Origin: JADLDB01 sp040752975
Lineage (GTDB): Bacteria; Myxococcota; Myxococcia; Myxococcales; Myxococcaceae
Length of the DNA stretch: 64,000 bases
Assembly: GCA_040752975.1 (NCBI GenBank)
Contig: JBFMHF010000010.1
Location: forward strand, 16,544-80,543
Direction: 5' to 3'
The notes under the pieces are model-generated. The model had not been told where the DNA came from. It did no database searches and saw nothing but the letters and a program-made list of their open reading frames with translations. Every line of letters begins with the position of its first letter. Position 1 is the stretch's first letter. Positions 24,965 through 32,747 of this stretch are shown here, one piece after another. A program made the translations under genes and the position numbers.

Positions 24965-25977
24965 GCCGCCTGGTCCTTGTCCTGGTCCCGGCGCAGGGGA
25001 ATCGCCTTCCGCACCAGCCCGTCTTCCAGCACCACCGCGTGGCTGCCGCCGACGATGCGCGGCTGGCCTTCCAGCTTGGCGCGGCCCTCCACCAGCACCG
25101 GCACCGGCGAGCCCTCGTCGGTGTCGAGGGTGATGACGTCGCCCACTCCCAGCTCCAGCACCTTGCGCACCGACAGCTGCGTGTGCCCCAACACCGCGGC
25201 CACCTCTACCGGCACCGCCGACAGCTCGTCGGCCAGGCGCGCGGCGAAGCGCGAGTCGCTGCCCGCGTTCACCCGCGGCGGGCTGGCCAGCGACTTCTTC
25301 ACCGGCTCCACCGTGGCGAAGGGCAGCACCAGTTGGACCCGGCCGCTCATCGCCCCCGACACCTCGAACGTGGTGAGGATGGCCGCCTCGTTGGGCGGCC
25401 CGATGATGGCCAGGCGCGGATCCGACTCGAAGCGCAGGAGCTCGGGTTGCACGGCCAGCACCGGCGCCCAGGCCCGCTTCATCGCGTCGGTCAGCAGCGA
25501 GAGCAGGCGCTTGAGCACCAGCCGCTCCACGCCGGTCAGCTCGTGCCGCGCGTCGCCCAGGTCGTCCACCCGCGCCTTGCGGTCGCCCAGGGCCGCCGCC
25601 AACAGCCCGTCGCCCAGCCCCGGCTCCAGCGCCACCAACGCCAGCCCCTGCCCCGGCCCCAGCGCGATGACGCCGACGATGGTGGGCGGCGCCAACAGCG
25701 AGTTGAAGTCCACCAGCTTGATGAGCGTCGCGGGCGTGGAGGTCACCTTGAGGTTGAGCCGCGTCCGACCGGCCAGCCCCGTGCCCAACATGGAGGCGAT
25801 CTGCTCGTTGATCGCGTCGAGGGTGGGCATCTGCCCCCGGATGATGCGATCGCGGTTGGTCAGGTCGTACGGGGCGACGTTGGCCTTCGGCGAAGTGGGT
25901 GCGCCCTCTTCCGAGACGCGCCCCTCCTTGATGGCGTCCATCAAGGCGTTGACTTCGTCGGAGTTCAGCGTGGCCAT
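24961..25977 (-). CDS. fliM: Flagellar motor switch protein FliM
   Basis: FliM (338 aa) is the C-ring subunit that receives CheY-P. The N-terminal peptide LNSDEVNALMDAI (residues 4-16) is the CheY-binding segment. The middle CheC-like domain covers about 45-235. The C-terminal SpoA domain (about 250-325) contains VPVEVAAVLGHTQLSVRKVLELGVGDVITLD. GAGGGG precedes the ATG. It lies 10 bp after fliL. Confidence 0.97.
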   Translation of the reverse strand: MATLNSDEVNALMDAIKEGRVSEEGAPTSPKANVAPYDLTNRDRIIRGQMPTLDAINEQIASMLGTGLAGRTRLNLKVTSTPATLIKLVDFNSLLAPPTIVGVIALGPGQGLALVALEPGLGDGLLAAALGDRKARVDDLGDARHELTGVERLVLKRLLSLLTDAMKRAWAPVLAVQPELLRFESDPRLAIIGPPNEAAILTTFEVSGAMSGRVQLVLPFATVEPVKKSLASPPRVNAGSDSRFAARLADELSAVPVEVAAVLGHTQLSVRKVLELGVGDVITLDTDEGSPVPVLVEGRAKLEGQPRIVGGSHAVVLEDGLVRKAIPLRRDQDKDQAA

Positions 25978-25987
25978 GGGCGACCCC

Positions 25988-26518
25988 TCACTGCACCACG
26001 ATGTCGGTGATGAAGATGGAGCGCACCGGCGAGCCCGGCAGCTCCTGCGACAGGCGGGCCAGGAGATCGCGCTTGGTGCGCTCGATGCCTTCCGAGCCGC
26101 GCAGATCCTCGGTCGTGCGATCCGACAGGTACGAGATGAACAGCTCGCGCACCTTCGGCATCGCGGTGTTCACCTTGTCCTTGTCTGCCTCGACGCCCAC
26201 CTCCAGCTCGAAGGTCATCTTCGCGTAGCGCTCCGCCTCCGGGTTGCGCAGGTGCACCACGAACTCAGGCATGCGCACCGTGGGGCCGAAGCCCAGCGGG
26301 GCGGCGCCGGGCGCGGAGTGCTCGGTGGCTGGCGCTGGCGCGTGCTCCGCGGCCGGCGCAGGGGGAGGCGCGGCGAAGCTGCGCGCCAGCACCACCGCCA
26401 CCAGGAGGCTGTTCACCACCAGCAGAATCGGCACCACCTTCGATGGCTTCGGCGCCAGCCCAGCCGCGGCCAGGTCGGCATCGGGCTTGGCTGGGGCCTG
26501 CGCGGCCGCGTCACTCAT
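25988..26518 (-). CDS. fliL: Flagellar basal body-associated protein FliL
   Basis: FliL (176 aa) is an inner-membrane protein that rings the stator units and supports torque. It has a short cytoplasmic tail and one membrane segment (about residues 28-48, VVPILLVVNSLLVAVVLARS). An Ala/Pro linker follows, then the periplasmic stomatin-like domain (about 85-176). That domain has the typical MPEFVVHLRNPEAERYAKMTFELEVG and ends in SIFITDIVVQ. It is the first gene of the 12-gene operon, with a sigma54 promoter immediately upstream and GAGGTG as ribosome site. Confidence 0.94.
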   Translation of the reverse strand: MSDAAAQAPAKPDADLAAAGLAPKPSKVVPILLVVNSLLVAVVLARSFAAPPPAPAAEHAPAPATEHSAPGAAPLGFGPTVRMPEFVVHLRNPEAERYAKMTFELEVGVEADKDKVNTAMPKVRELFISYLSDRTTEDLRGSEGIERTKRDLLARLSQELPGSPVRSIFITDIVVQ

Positions 26519-26547
26519 GCGTCGTCACCTCGTCGGCGCGGGACAGA

Positions 26548-26561
26548 GCAACCCGCGTGCC
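26548..26561 (-). promoter_or_regulatory. Sigma54 promoter of the fliL-fliA operon
   Basis: Read on the - strand: GGCACGCGGGTTGC then T. Both halves match the sigma54 consensus (TGGCACG-N4-TTGCW) except the first T. The predicted start is near 26536, about 18 bases before the fliL ATG at 26518, leaving room for the GAGGTG ribosome site. This single promoter could drive all twelve genes down to fliA. Confidence 0.72.
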
Positions 26562-26601
26562 CTGCGATCACCGCACTTTCCGTCAGGGGCGTGGCGCGTT
26601 T

Positions 26602-26675
26602 GGGGCCAGCTGCACCGGGCCCCGTCAACGGGGTGACTGAGTTGACCGGGTGCAGGCCGACCCGTTGGGTCAGCC
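26602..26675 (-). terminator. Three hairpins between motB and fliL
   Basis: Going away from motB, the first hairpin is GGCCGACCC-GTT-GGGTCAGCC (26655-26675), a 9-bp stem. The second is CCCCG-TCAA-CGGGG (26620-26633). The third is GGGGCC...GGCCCC (26602-26623), overlapping the second, so the two are mutually exclusive. None has a T-tract. They plausibly end motB transcription and insulate the fliL promoter. Confidence 0.45.
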
Positions 26676-26683
26676 GGCAAGCG

Positions 26684-27457
26684 TCAGTGTGCGATGGTGG
26701 CGCCGACGTCGGCGCTGTAGAGGTCGACCACCATCTCCACGCGCCGGTTGAGCTCGCGGTGCTCGGGTGAGTCGTTGGGCGCCAGCGGGTGGGCGGCGGC
26801 CATGCCGGCGGCGGTGAGGAGGCCAGGCGGAAAGCTGTGGGCCTCTTCGAGGAAGGCGGTGACGGTGGCGGCGCGGGCTGCGGACAGGTCCCAGTTGGTG
26901 CGGTAGCGGGCCGAGCCCACCTTGCTGTCGTCGGTGTGCGCCTCCACCCGCACCGGTCGGCCGGTGACCTTGAGCTCGTCGGCGATCGCGTCCAGCACCG
27001 GTAGGGCCTCGGGCCGCAGCGCCGCCTGGGAAGGGTCGAAGAAGGACTCGGCCGCCAGCCGCACCGTCAGCCTGCCGTTGGCGAGCTCGATGACCACCGT
27101 CTGCGACACCTTGCGGTCCAGAAGGTAGGGCTTGAGCCGCTTCTCGAAGCGCTTCCTGAGCTGGTCCATCTGCTTGATCTTCTCGCTGGTCATCGCGCCG
27201 CCCGAACCGGCGCCCGCCACCGCGCCGCCGTTGGACGGAGGGCCCTGGAAGATGGGCAGCTCTCCCACGCCGCCGTTACCCGAGAAGTGGAGCGCCCACT
27301 TGATGGACTGGGCCGCGGCCACCATGCGTTTGTTGTCCACGCGCGAGACGGAATACATCACCACGAAGAAGGCGAAGAGCAGGGTGATGAAGTCGGCGTA
27401 GCTGACCAGCCAGCGCTCGTGGTTCTCGTGCTCTTCGTGCTTGTGCTTCTTCGCCAT
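26684..27457 (-). CDS. motB: Flagellar motor stator protein MotB
   Basis: MotB (257 aa) is the peptidoglycan-anchoring stator subunit. The start ATG 27457 gives MAKKHKHEEHENHERWLVSYADFITLLFAFF. D22 in the membrane segment (about 17-38) is the essential proton-carrying Asp, and the following VVMYSVSRVDNKR is typical of the plug region. The OmpA-like domain is about 125-245 (RPVRVEAHTDDSKV, then LNRRVEMVVDLYS). No motA gene precedes it; a diguanylate cyclase gene does, 38 bp upstream. The partner MotA must be encoded elsewhere. Confidence 0.93.
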   Translation of the reverse strand: MAKKHKHEEHENHERWLVSYADFITLLFAFFVVMYSVSRVDNKRMVAAAQSIKWALHFSGNGGVGELPIFQGPPSNGGAVAGAGSGGAMTSEKIKQMDQLRKRFEKRLKPYLLDRKVSQTVVIELANGRLTVRLAAESFFDPSQAALRPEALPVLDAIADELKVTGRPVRVEAHTDDSKVGSARYRTNWDLSAARAATVTAFLEEAHSFPPGLLTAAGMAAAHPLAPNDSPEHRELNRRVEMVVDLYSADVGATIAH

Positions 27458-27495
27458 GCCTGGTTGTCGGCACGCGCGCAGGTCCGCGTGAAGGC

Positions 27496-28110
27496 CTACG
27501 TCGGCACACCCTTGCGCCGCTGCTTGTTGGCGTACATCTGCGCGTCGGCGTGGGCGAGCAGGGCGTCGGCCGTGGCGCCGTCTCCTGGCCAGGTGGCGAG
27601 GCCCACCGAAGCGGCGGCCTTCCACCCGAGGTGGTCCAGCTTGTCCAGGCAGCCCAGCACCCGCGCCACCGCTCGCTGCGCCGCCTCGCGGGGCGTGTCG
27701 GGGAGGATGATGACGAACTCGTCTCCCCCGGTGCGGCACACCACGTCGTGGTCGCGCAGCGTGCCCTTGAGCGTCTGCGCCACCCGCTTGAGCAGCTCGT
27801 CGCCGGCCAGGTGCCCGAGGGTGTCGTTGAGCTGCTTGAAGTCGTCGAGATCGAACAAAACCAGCGTGAAGGTGGCCTGGGAGTGGCGCTTGCAGCGGCT
27901 GATCTCCTGGCGCAGGCGCTCGTCGAAGGCGCGGCGGTTGTAGAGGCCAGTGAGGGGATCGGTGAAGGCCATCTCCCGCAGCAGCGTCACCTCGGCGCGC
28001 GCGCGCTCCAGTTCCGCCTCCAGCGTGATCACCCGGTCCATCAATTCTGCCCGGGAAGGGCGGCGGACTTCGGAGGTGTCGGAAGGCTGCAGCTGGTCCT
28101 CGGCCATCAT
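27496..28110 (-). CDS. Diguanylate cyclase (GGDEF domain)
   Basis: Soluble 204-aa protein. Start: ATG 28110 has GGAGG nine bases upstream and leaves a short leader after the sigma54 promoter; the GTG at 28125 would start at the promoter itself. A coiled coil (about 22-47) precedes the GGDEF domain (48-200). Metal-binding D87 lies in LFDLDDF, the active site RTGGDEF has GGDEF at 128-132, and the inhibitory I-site RDHD is at 119-122, exactly five residues before GGDEF. It should make c-di-GMP with product inhibition. Co-transcription with motB ties c-di-GMP to stator output, and the PilZ protein at 13430-14320 is a possible receptor. Confidence 0.93.
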   Translation of the reverse strand: MMAEDQLQPSDTSEVRRPSRAELMDRVITLEAELERARAEVTLLREMAFTDPLTGLYNRRAFDERLRQEISRCKRHSQATFTLVLFDLDDFKQLNDTLGHLAGDELLKRVAQTLKGTLRDHDVVCRTGGDEFVIILPDTPREAAQRAVARVLGCLDKLDHLGWKAAASVGLATWPGDGATADALLAHADAQMYANKQRRKGVPT

Positions 28111-28136
28111 GTCGAAAGCCTCCACAGGGCCTCATC

Positions 28137-28150
28137 GCAACGCGCGTGCC
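28137..28150 (-). promoter_or_regulatory. Sigma54 promoter of the cyclase-motB unit
   Basis: Read on the - strand: GGCACGCGCGTTGC then G. GG-N10-GC is intact, with perfect GGCACG and TTGC. It lies 27 bp before the preferred ATG at 28110. A perfect inverted repeat, CGTCAG-GCAG-CTGACG (28162-28177), lies just upstream and is a candidate regulator site for this or the divergent gene. Confidence 0.68.
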
Positions 28151-28339
28151 CGGTCCTTAAGCGTCAGGCAGCTGACGGGACGTCACCGAGGGCCGCGTTG
28201 ACCCCCTTCGGTCGGCGGCGACCCGGAGTGCGCGCGACGAACCGGCTGATCCTCCTCGGGTGCGTGCGGGGTGGGGCGGTGAGCAAGCCGCTTGCACAGG
28301 GGTCGGGCTGCGGTTTTCGAGGTGGAGGAGCTTCCAGCG

Positions 28340-29308
28340 ATGTCGCGAGTGGCCCGGCGCATCATCTCCGTTGGTGGTGGAAAGGGGGGCGTCGGGAAGA
28401 GCCTCGTGTCCACCAACCTCGCCATCGCCATGGCGCAGGAGGGCCGGCGGGTGGTGCTGGTGGACGGGGACCTCGGCGCCTCCAACCTCCACACGCTGCT
28501 GGGGCTCGAGCGGCCGGGGCCCACGCTGCAGTCCTTCCTCGACCACGAGGTGGAGTCGTTGGAGGACGCCCGGGTGGACACGCCGGTGCCGGGGCTGTCG
28601 CTGGTGCGGGGCGCGTCGGCGGTGGTGGGCGCGGCGAACATCTCCCACGGGCAGAAGCAGCGCCTCTTGCGTCACGTCACCGCTCTCGACGCGGACGTGG
28701 TGGTGGTGGATGTGGGCGCCGGCACGGCCTTCAACCAGGTCGACCTCTTCGACGTGGGGCACCTGAAGCTGCTGGTGATGACGCCCCAGCTGACGTCGAT
28801 TCAGAACGCCTACGCCTTCGTGAAGGGGACGGTGTACCGGCGGCTGGGGCGGCTGCTGAAGGCGCAGGGGCTGGAGGACGCGCTGGAAGAGAAGAGCGAC
28901 GGCGCCCACGAGATGGCCAGCCTGCGCGCGGTGCTGCGCGACGTCTTCGCCGCGTCCCCCCGGCTGGAGGCGGAGGTGCGCCGCGACCTGTCCACCTTCC
29001 GCCTGCGCCTCTTCGGCAACCAGGTGTACGACCCGCGCGAGGCGGGCGTCTTCCGGGCGGTGGGGAAGATGATGACGGACTTCCTGTCGGTGGCCGCGCC
29101 GCTGGTGGGCTTTGCGCGCGCCAGCCGGCTGATGCACGACTCGGCCACCCAGCGCCGCCCGTACCTCCTCATCGCCAGGCATGAGGAGACGGCCCAGGCG
29201 CTGCGCGCTGCGGCGCGGGCCTTGCTGGACGAGCCGCTCGGCGAAGAAGGGCCGGTGGTGGGTCGAGGTGAGCCGGCGCGGCTGACTGCGGAGCCGGCGG
29301 CTGCGTGA
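28340..29308 (+). CDS. Second MinD/ParA-like ATPase of the flagellar region
   Basis: Protein of 322 aa from ATG 28340, supported by GGTGGAGGAG at 28321-28330. The deviant Walker A is GKGGVGKS (14-21). VVLVDGDLGASNLHTLLGLE and VVVVDVGAGTAFNQVDLFDVG follow, the latter corresponding to Walker B/switch II. It resembles FlhG/MinD-type proteins, with a helical insertion (about 170-240) not usual in FlhG, and no DQAxxLR motif. A sigma54-like element with AG instead of GG (28281-28296) stands upstream. It precedes a FliJ-like gene by 16 bp. Possible role in organising chemoreceptors or export machinery; not proven. Confidence 0.85.
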   Translation: MSRVARRIISVGGGKGGVGKSLVSTNLAIAMAQEGRRVVLVDGDLGASNLHTLLGLERPGPTLQSFLDHEVESLEDARVDTPVPGLSLVRGASAVVGAANISHGQKQRLLRHVTALDADVVVVDVGAGTAFNQVDLFDVGHLKLLVMTPQLTSIQNAYAFVKGTVYRRLGRLLKAQGLEDALEEKSDGAHEMASLRAVLRDVFAASPRLEAEVRRDLSTFRLRLFGNQVYDPREAGVFRAVGKMMTDFLSVAAPLVGFARASRLMHDSATQRRPYLLIARHEETAQALRAAARALLDEPLGEEGPVVGRGEPARLTAEPAAA

Positions 29309-29324
29309 CGAAAGGTGGAGTGTG

Positions 29325-29741
29325 ATGATCCCTGTGAGGCTGGACGTGGTGGTGAAGGTGAAGGCGCGGGAGGAAGAGCGGCGCCTCGAGGCGATGGCGG
29401 ACGGCCAGCGGCGGGTGGAGGCGGCGAAGGCGGCGCTGAGGGCGGCGGAGGCCCAGGCTGCCCGGGAGTTGTCGGGCTCATGCGTGGCGGCGGATTTCTG
29501 CGTGTACGACACGGCCCGGGCCCGGGCGTTGGAGCTGGTGAAGCGAGCCCGCCAGGAGCTGGTCTCGGCCGAGCGCGCGGCGGAGGCGTCCCGCGTCGCC
29601 TGGGCGACGGCCCGCAGCCAGACGGATGCGGTGCGGCGGGTGGCCGACACGCGCCGCGCCGAGGTGCTGCAGCTCGCGGAGAAGAAGGAGCGACGCAGCG
29701 AGGACGAGCTGACGTTGCTGCGCTTCGCGCGGGCGTCCTGA
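29325..29741 (+). CDS. FliJ/YscO-like export coiled-coil protein
   Basis: Protein of 138-139 aa; ATG 29325 or the adjacent GTG 29322. It is one long antiparallel coiled coil: RLDVVVKVKAREEERRLEAMADGQRRVEAAKAAL and VKRARQELVSAERAAEASRVAWATARSQTDAVRRVADTRR. The opening F/I-P-x-RLD-x-V followed by R-x-x-EE is the pattern of FliJ, the stalk of the flagellar export ATPase. Two cysteines sit at the turn (GSCVAADFC). FliI, its usual neighbour, is not in the window. Function is inferred from shape and context. Confidence 0.65.
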   Translation: MIPVRLDVVVKVKAREEERRLEAMADGQRRVEAAKAALRAAEAQAARELSGSCVAADFCVYDTARARALELVKRARQELVSAERAAEASRVAWATARSQTDAVRRVADTRRAEVLQLAEKKERRSEDELTLLRFARAS

Positions 29742-29897
29742 GGCCGGGCCCGGGGCGGGACGGGAAGAGGTGCGGCCGGCGAAGCGGCTACACTCGACAG
29801 GCATGAACTGCCTGGTGGTGGTGGCGCCGTGCCTCGCGATGCCGGCTGGCCTTCCTCTCCCGCGTCATCGAGGTGGAGGCGAGGAAGGCGCAGCGGG

Positions 29898-30614
29898 ATG
29901 AGCCGCCTCGGTCCCTGGCTTGTGGCGCTGTCGCTCTCGTCCACCGCGTGGGCGCAGGATTGCCCACGTCCAGACGGCTCCACCGGGGGCGTGTCGAGCC
30001 TCGACGCGAAGGAGCGGCTCGCCTTCCTCTCGAAGACGCTCGCGGCGGAGGCGCCGCGCAGCACCCGCTGGATGGCGGCGTGGGGCGCGACGTACGGGCT
30101 GCTGACGGTGGTGCAGTTGGCCGCGGTGGGCGTGACGGACAGCGCGGCGGACCCGGACTGGTACGTGGGGGCCTTCACCTCGGCGCTGGGCCTCGCCCTC
30201 ACCCTGGTGAGTCCCGTGGAGGCGCAGCACGCGGGCCCGGGCTTCGTCGAGCGGGCCTCGCGGGCGACGGAGGCGGACACCTGCGCGCTGGTGGCGGAAG
30301 GAGAGCGGCTCCTGGGCGAAGGCGCCGTCGGCCAGCGCCGCGCGCGCGCGTGGTACCTCCACGTCATCAACGTGGTGGCCAACGTGGGGCTGGGCCTCGT
30401 CCTCGGGCTGGCGCACGACCGCTGGGTGCCGGGCGTCATCAACTTCGTGCTGGGTGCGGGCCTCATCGAAGCGACGCTCTTCACCGCGCCCACCGGCCTC
30501 GTCGACGCGTGGGACGAGTACCAGCGCGGCGGCGCGGGGCAGGCGGTGCGCTTCTTCTTCTCACCGAGCCTCGTACCAGGTGGTACCGGCGTCCGAATGG
30601 GCGTCACCTTCTGA
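29898..30614 (+). CDS. Membrane protein of unknown function with signal peptide (238 aa)
   Basis: The ATG at 29898 starts MSRLGPWLVALSLSSTAWAQD, a good signal peptide with cleavage after AWA. Three to four hydrophobic segments follow (YGLLTVVQLAAVGVT, then FTSALGLALTLVS, VVANVGLGLVLGLA and FVLGAGLIEATLFT). The C-terminus (AVRFFFSPSLVPGG...GVRMGVTF) looks like a final outer-membrane strand, but the number of strands is too small to call a porin. I do not recognise the family. It is the last gene before a probably acquired ATPase-DUF4276 pair on the other strand. Confidence 0.75.
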   Translation: MSRLGPWLVALSLSSTAWAQDCPRPDGSTGGVSSLDAKERLAFLSKTLAAEAPRSTRWMAAWGATYGLLTVVQLAAVGVTDSAADPDWYVGAFTSALGLALTLVSPVEAQHAGPGFVERASRATEADTCALVAEGERLLGEGAVGQRRARAWYLHVINVVANVGLGLVLGLAHDRWVPGVINFVLGAGLIEATLFTAPTGLVDAWDEYQRGGAGQAVRFFFSPSLVPGGTGVRMGVTF

Positions 30615-30659
30615 TGCAAGGTTCGGCAGCGAGCACGGACTCGTTGAAGCGGGAGCCGC

Positions 30660-31271
30660 TCAGGTCGCGAATGGCTCGAGCGCAGAACGCAGCGCCCGAA
30701 AGCTCGGCGATGTGTTTCGGGCGGGCTCCATGTGCGCGGCGACCGCCTGCGCAACCTCAACCTTCCGGAGGCCCGTCGGGAAATAGCCGAATTCCTGCAA
30801 CACACGCTCGAATGCTTCCCACGTGCCTCCACGAATCTCGTCGGGCGCGCGGTAACCATCCTGAGATGGGATGTTCGGATCGACCCTCGGGTAGGCAGCC
30901 GTCACCGCATCCCAATCGCCGAAGTACCAGGCCTCGAGTTCCTCGACGGCAATGCGGTTGACCACCGTGTATGACGAGCCCGGGTTGGTACGTGTGCGCA
31001 GCCCGGCTGCTTCCGCGATCTTCTCCAACGACTGCTTGAGCTGCACACAGTTGTCGTCGTCGCGGTCAACGACGACGAGAATCCGCCAAGTCTGAGGAAT
31101 CCACTTCGCGTAGCCAAGCAGTCGCTTCGGCAGCTTCCGAAGGAGGTCCTGCTTGCTGGTGTGTTCATGGATGTCCCAACTCGTTCGGCCAAGGAACTTC
31201 GGCAGGAGCAGCGACAGCGCTGCGCGCATGCTGGCTTCCTCGACCAGCACTTCCACGTGGTCGACGCTCAT
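30660..31271 (-). CDS. DUF4276 (TOPRIM-like) protein, partner of an AAA ATPase
   Basis: Protein of 203 aa from ATG 31271, overlapping the ATPase stop by 4 bp. Typical DUF4276 blocks are HVEVLVEEASMRAALSLLLP (the catalytic-type Glu), WRILVVVDRDDDNCVQLK (the DxD-like acidic cluster), NRIAVEELEAWYFGDWDAV and the C-terminal SPSFRALRSALEPF. This acidic layout is that of TOPRIM-fold nucleases. The codon use and base composition look less GC-rich than flanking genes. The ATPase plus TOPRIM-like layout recalls split OLD nucleases and PARIS. A defence function is inference. Confidence 0.85.
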   Translation of the reverse strand: MSVDHVEVLVEEASMRAALSLLLPKFLGRTSWDIHEHTSKQDLLRKLPKRLLGYAKWIPQTWRILVVVDRDDDNCVQLKQSLEKIAEAAGLRTRTNPGSSYTVVNRIAVEELEAWYFGDWDAVTAAYPRVDPNIPSQDGYRAPDEIRGGTWEAFERVLQEFGYFPTGLRKVEVAQAVAAHMEPARNTSPSFRALRSALEPFAT

Positions 31272-32509
31272 CGAGCCGGCGCCCCCATGCGAACGAGCGG
31301 ATCGCCCCCGAGGTGCCCCTCCATCCACAGATCTCCAAGCGACGCTCCGGCAGAGAGGAATTCGGGAATGCCGCGCTGCTCCGCGGCCCGGACGACCTTC
31401 GTATAGCCATGCTCATCACGGAAGAGGATGCGCAGTTCGTCGGCCCGAAGGCCGTTGACGAAGTACGGGGAGTGCGTGGTGACGAGCAACTGGGAGCGCT
31501 CGGCGGCGGCCCGGCACTCCTCCGCAAGTCCGTGAAGCAACCGTGGATGCAAGAAGTTCTCAGGCTCCTCCAGCCCGATGAACTGCGGTGGCCTGGGGTC
31601 GTAGAGCACGACGAGGTACGCGAGCATCTTGAGCGTGCCGTCCGACGCGAAGCGCGCGAGCACCGGTTCGCTGAACGGGGCGTCCTTGATGCGCAACAGC
31701 AGGCGGCCGTCGCGCAGTGGCTCGGAGAAGACCTTCTCGAGTCGAGGCACCCGTTTCGCGAGCGTGCTCAAGATCTGGCGCAGCCGATCCGGGTGCTCCT
31801 CCTGCAGGTACTGCATGACGTTGGCGAGATTGTCGCCAGTCTTTGACAGCCGCTCGTGTGCGCCAGCAATGGGGACGACGCGGGTGTCATCGACGGAAAG
31901 GTACGAGACGTACCAGTCGGAGATGAAGCGACGGAGCGCCGCGACGCGCGGATGTTTGGCCAGCTGGCCCAGGGTGCTGACCGCGAGCATGTCGTTGGAG
32001 TCGAGGCGCTCCTTTGTCTTCTTGTCCGTCGGCTCCGGGCGCTCACCTGAGATGACCCAACCTTCGCCGTTCTTGAAGCTGAGGATCTTGTACGGTGCAC
32101 CCGGCTTGTCTTTCGCGACGCGGCGCCATGAGAGCGTCTCGCTCACGACGCGGGGATGACCGTCGACCTCCTCGATTTCAAGACGGTAGGTCGCCGGTTG
32201 CTCCGATGGTCGCTCGCGGTAGCGAACCTCAATGACGATGGGCCCCGAGCTGCCGCGTGTACGAAGTTCCTGGAAGCGTCCCCGCTTGTCCCAGGCTTTG
32301 CGGAGGCCGTACTGAAAGCACTCTGACAGGAAGTTGAAGACGTCGAAAACGGTCGACTTGCCGCTGCCGTTGGGCCCGAGAAGGACGGTGAGCGGCGTGA
32401 GGTGGCTCAGCTCCACGCGTCGCAGTGCGCGGAAGTTCTCGACACGCAGGTATTCAATCCGCGGAATTCCCGGTGCTGGCGCGGCCGTCGCTCTCCTGGC
32501 TCGGCTCAT
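31268..32509 (-). CDS. SMC/ABC-like AAA ATPase (AAA_21), likely defence ATPase
   Basis: Protein of 413 aa from ATG 32509 (MSRARRATAA), with GGAG upstream. It begins with a PRIEYLRVENFRALRRVEL strand-helix and Walker A GPNGSGKS (45-52). A long insertion of coiled and beta segments follows. The signature-like SDGTLK is at 289-294, Walker B FIGLEEPE at 310-317 and the H-loop TTHSPYF (H346). This is the RecF/OLD-type ATPase seen in abortive-infection modules. It overlaps the DUF4276 gene by 4 bp, so the two products are made together. In 32510-32679 upstream I see only a short open frame and no other gene. Confidence 0.88.
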   Translation of the reverse strand: MSRARRATAAPAPGIPRIEYLRVENFRALRRVELSHLTPLTVLLGPNGSGKSTVFDVFNFLSECFQYGLRKAWDKRGRFQELRTRGSSGPIVIEVRYRERPSEQPATYRLEIEEVDGHPRVVSETLSWRRVAKDKPGAPYKILSFKNGEGWVISGERPEPTDKKTKERLDSNDMLAVSTLGQLAKHPRVAALRRFISDWYVSYLSVDDTRVVPIAGAHERLSKTGDNLANVMQYLQEEHPDRLRQILSTLAKRVPRLEKVFSEPLRDGRLLLRIKDAPFSEPVLARFASDGTLKMLAYLVVLYDPRPPQFIGLEEPENFLHPRLLHGLAEECRAAAERSQLLVTTHSPYFVNGLRADELRILFRDEHGYTKVVRAAEQRGIPEFLSAGASLGDLWMEGHLGGDPLVRMGAPAR

Positions 32510-32679
32510 GGGGGGCACTCCATACGGACGTTGATCACGATCGGCGAACTCGAGGCGTTGGTCATGGGACTCGGTCGTTTCCGATTCGAGCGCGCCGGCG
32601 GAGAGTTCGCCAGAAAGAAGCTGTCGGAGTTGGCAGGCATCGAGTGCCATGCCGGGCGCGCGAGGTGCCTCAAGGGCCC

Positions 32680-32718
32680 AAAAGACGACGGCCCCGCCCT
32701 CACCATGAGGACGAGGCC
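32680..32718 (-). terminator. Intrinsic terminator of the metalloprotease gene
   Basis: Read on the - strand, the stem GGCCTCGTCCTCA and its partner TGAGGGCGGGGCC (32690-32718) form 13 pairs (two G-U) around a TGG loop. GTCGTCTTTT follows (T-run 32680-32683). It starts 30 bp after the metalloprotease stop and separates that gene from the ATPase-DUF4276 unit. Confidence 0.7.
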
Positions 32719-32747
32719 GCGTGAAGGTCCCCCCGGGGGAAGTTGAA

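Noticed and set aside
28281..28296. Sigma54 promoter before the second MinD-like ATPase
   Set aside because: The -12 half is perfect, but the invariant GG of the -24 half is AG. It is kept only as a note in the gene entry.
32510..32746. Small + strand open frame (ITIGELEALVMGLGRF...) upstream of the ATPase
   Set aside because: It looks partly protein-like but has no start with a ribosome site and runs through the metalloprotease terminator; at most a remnant.
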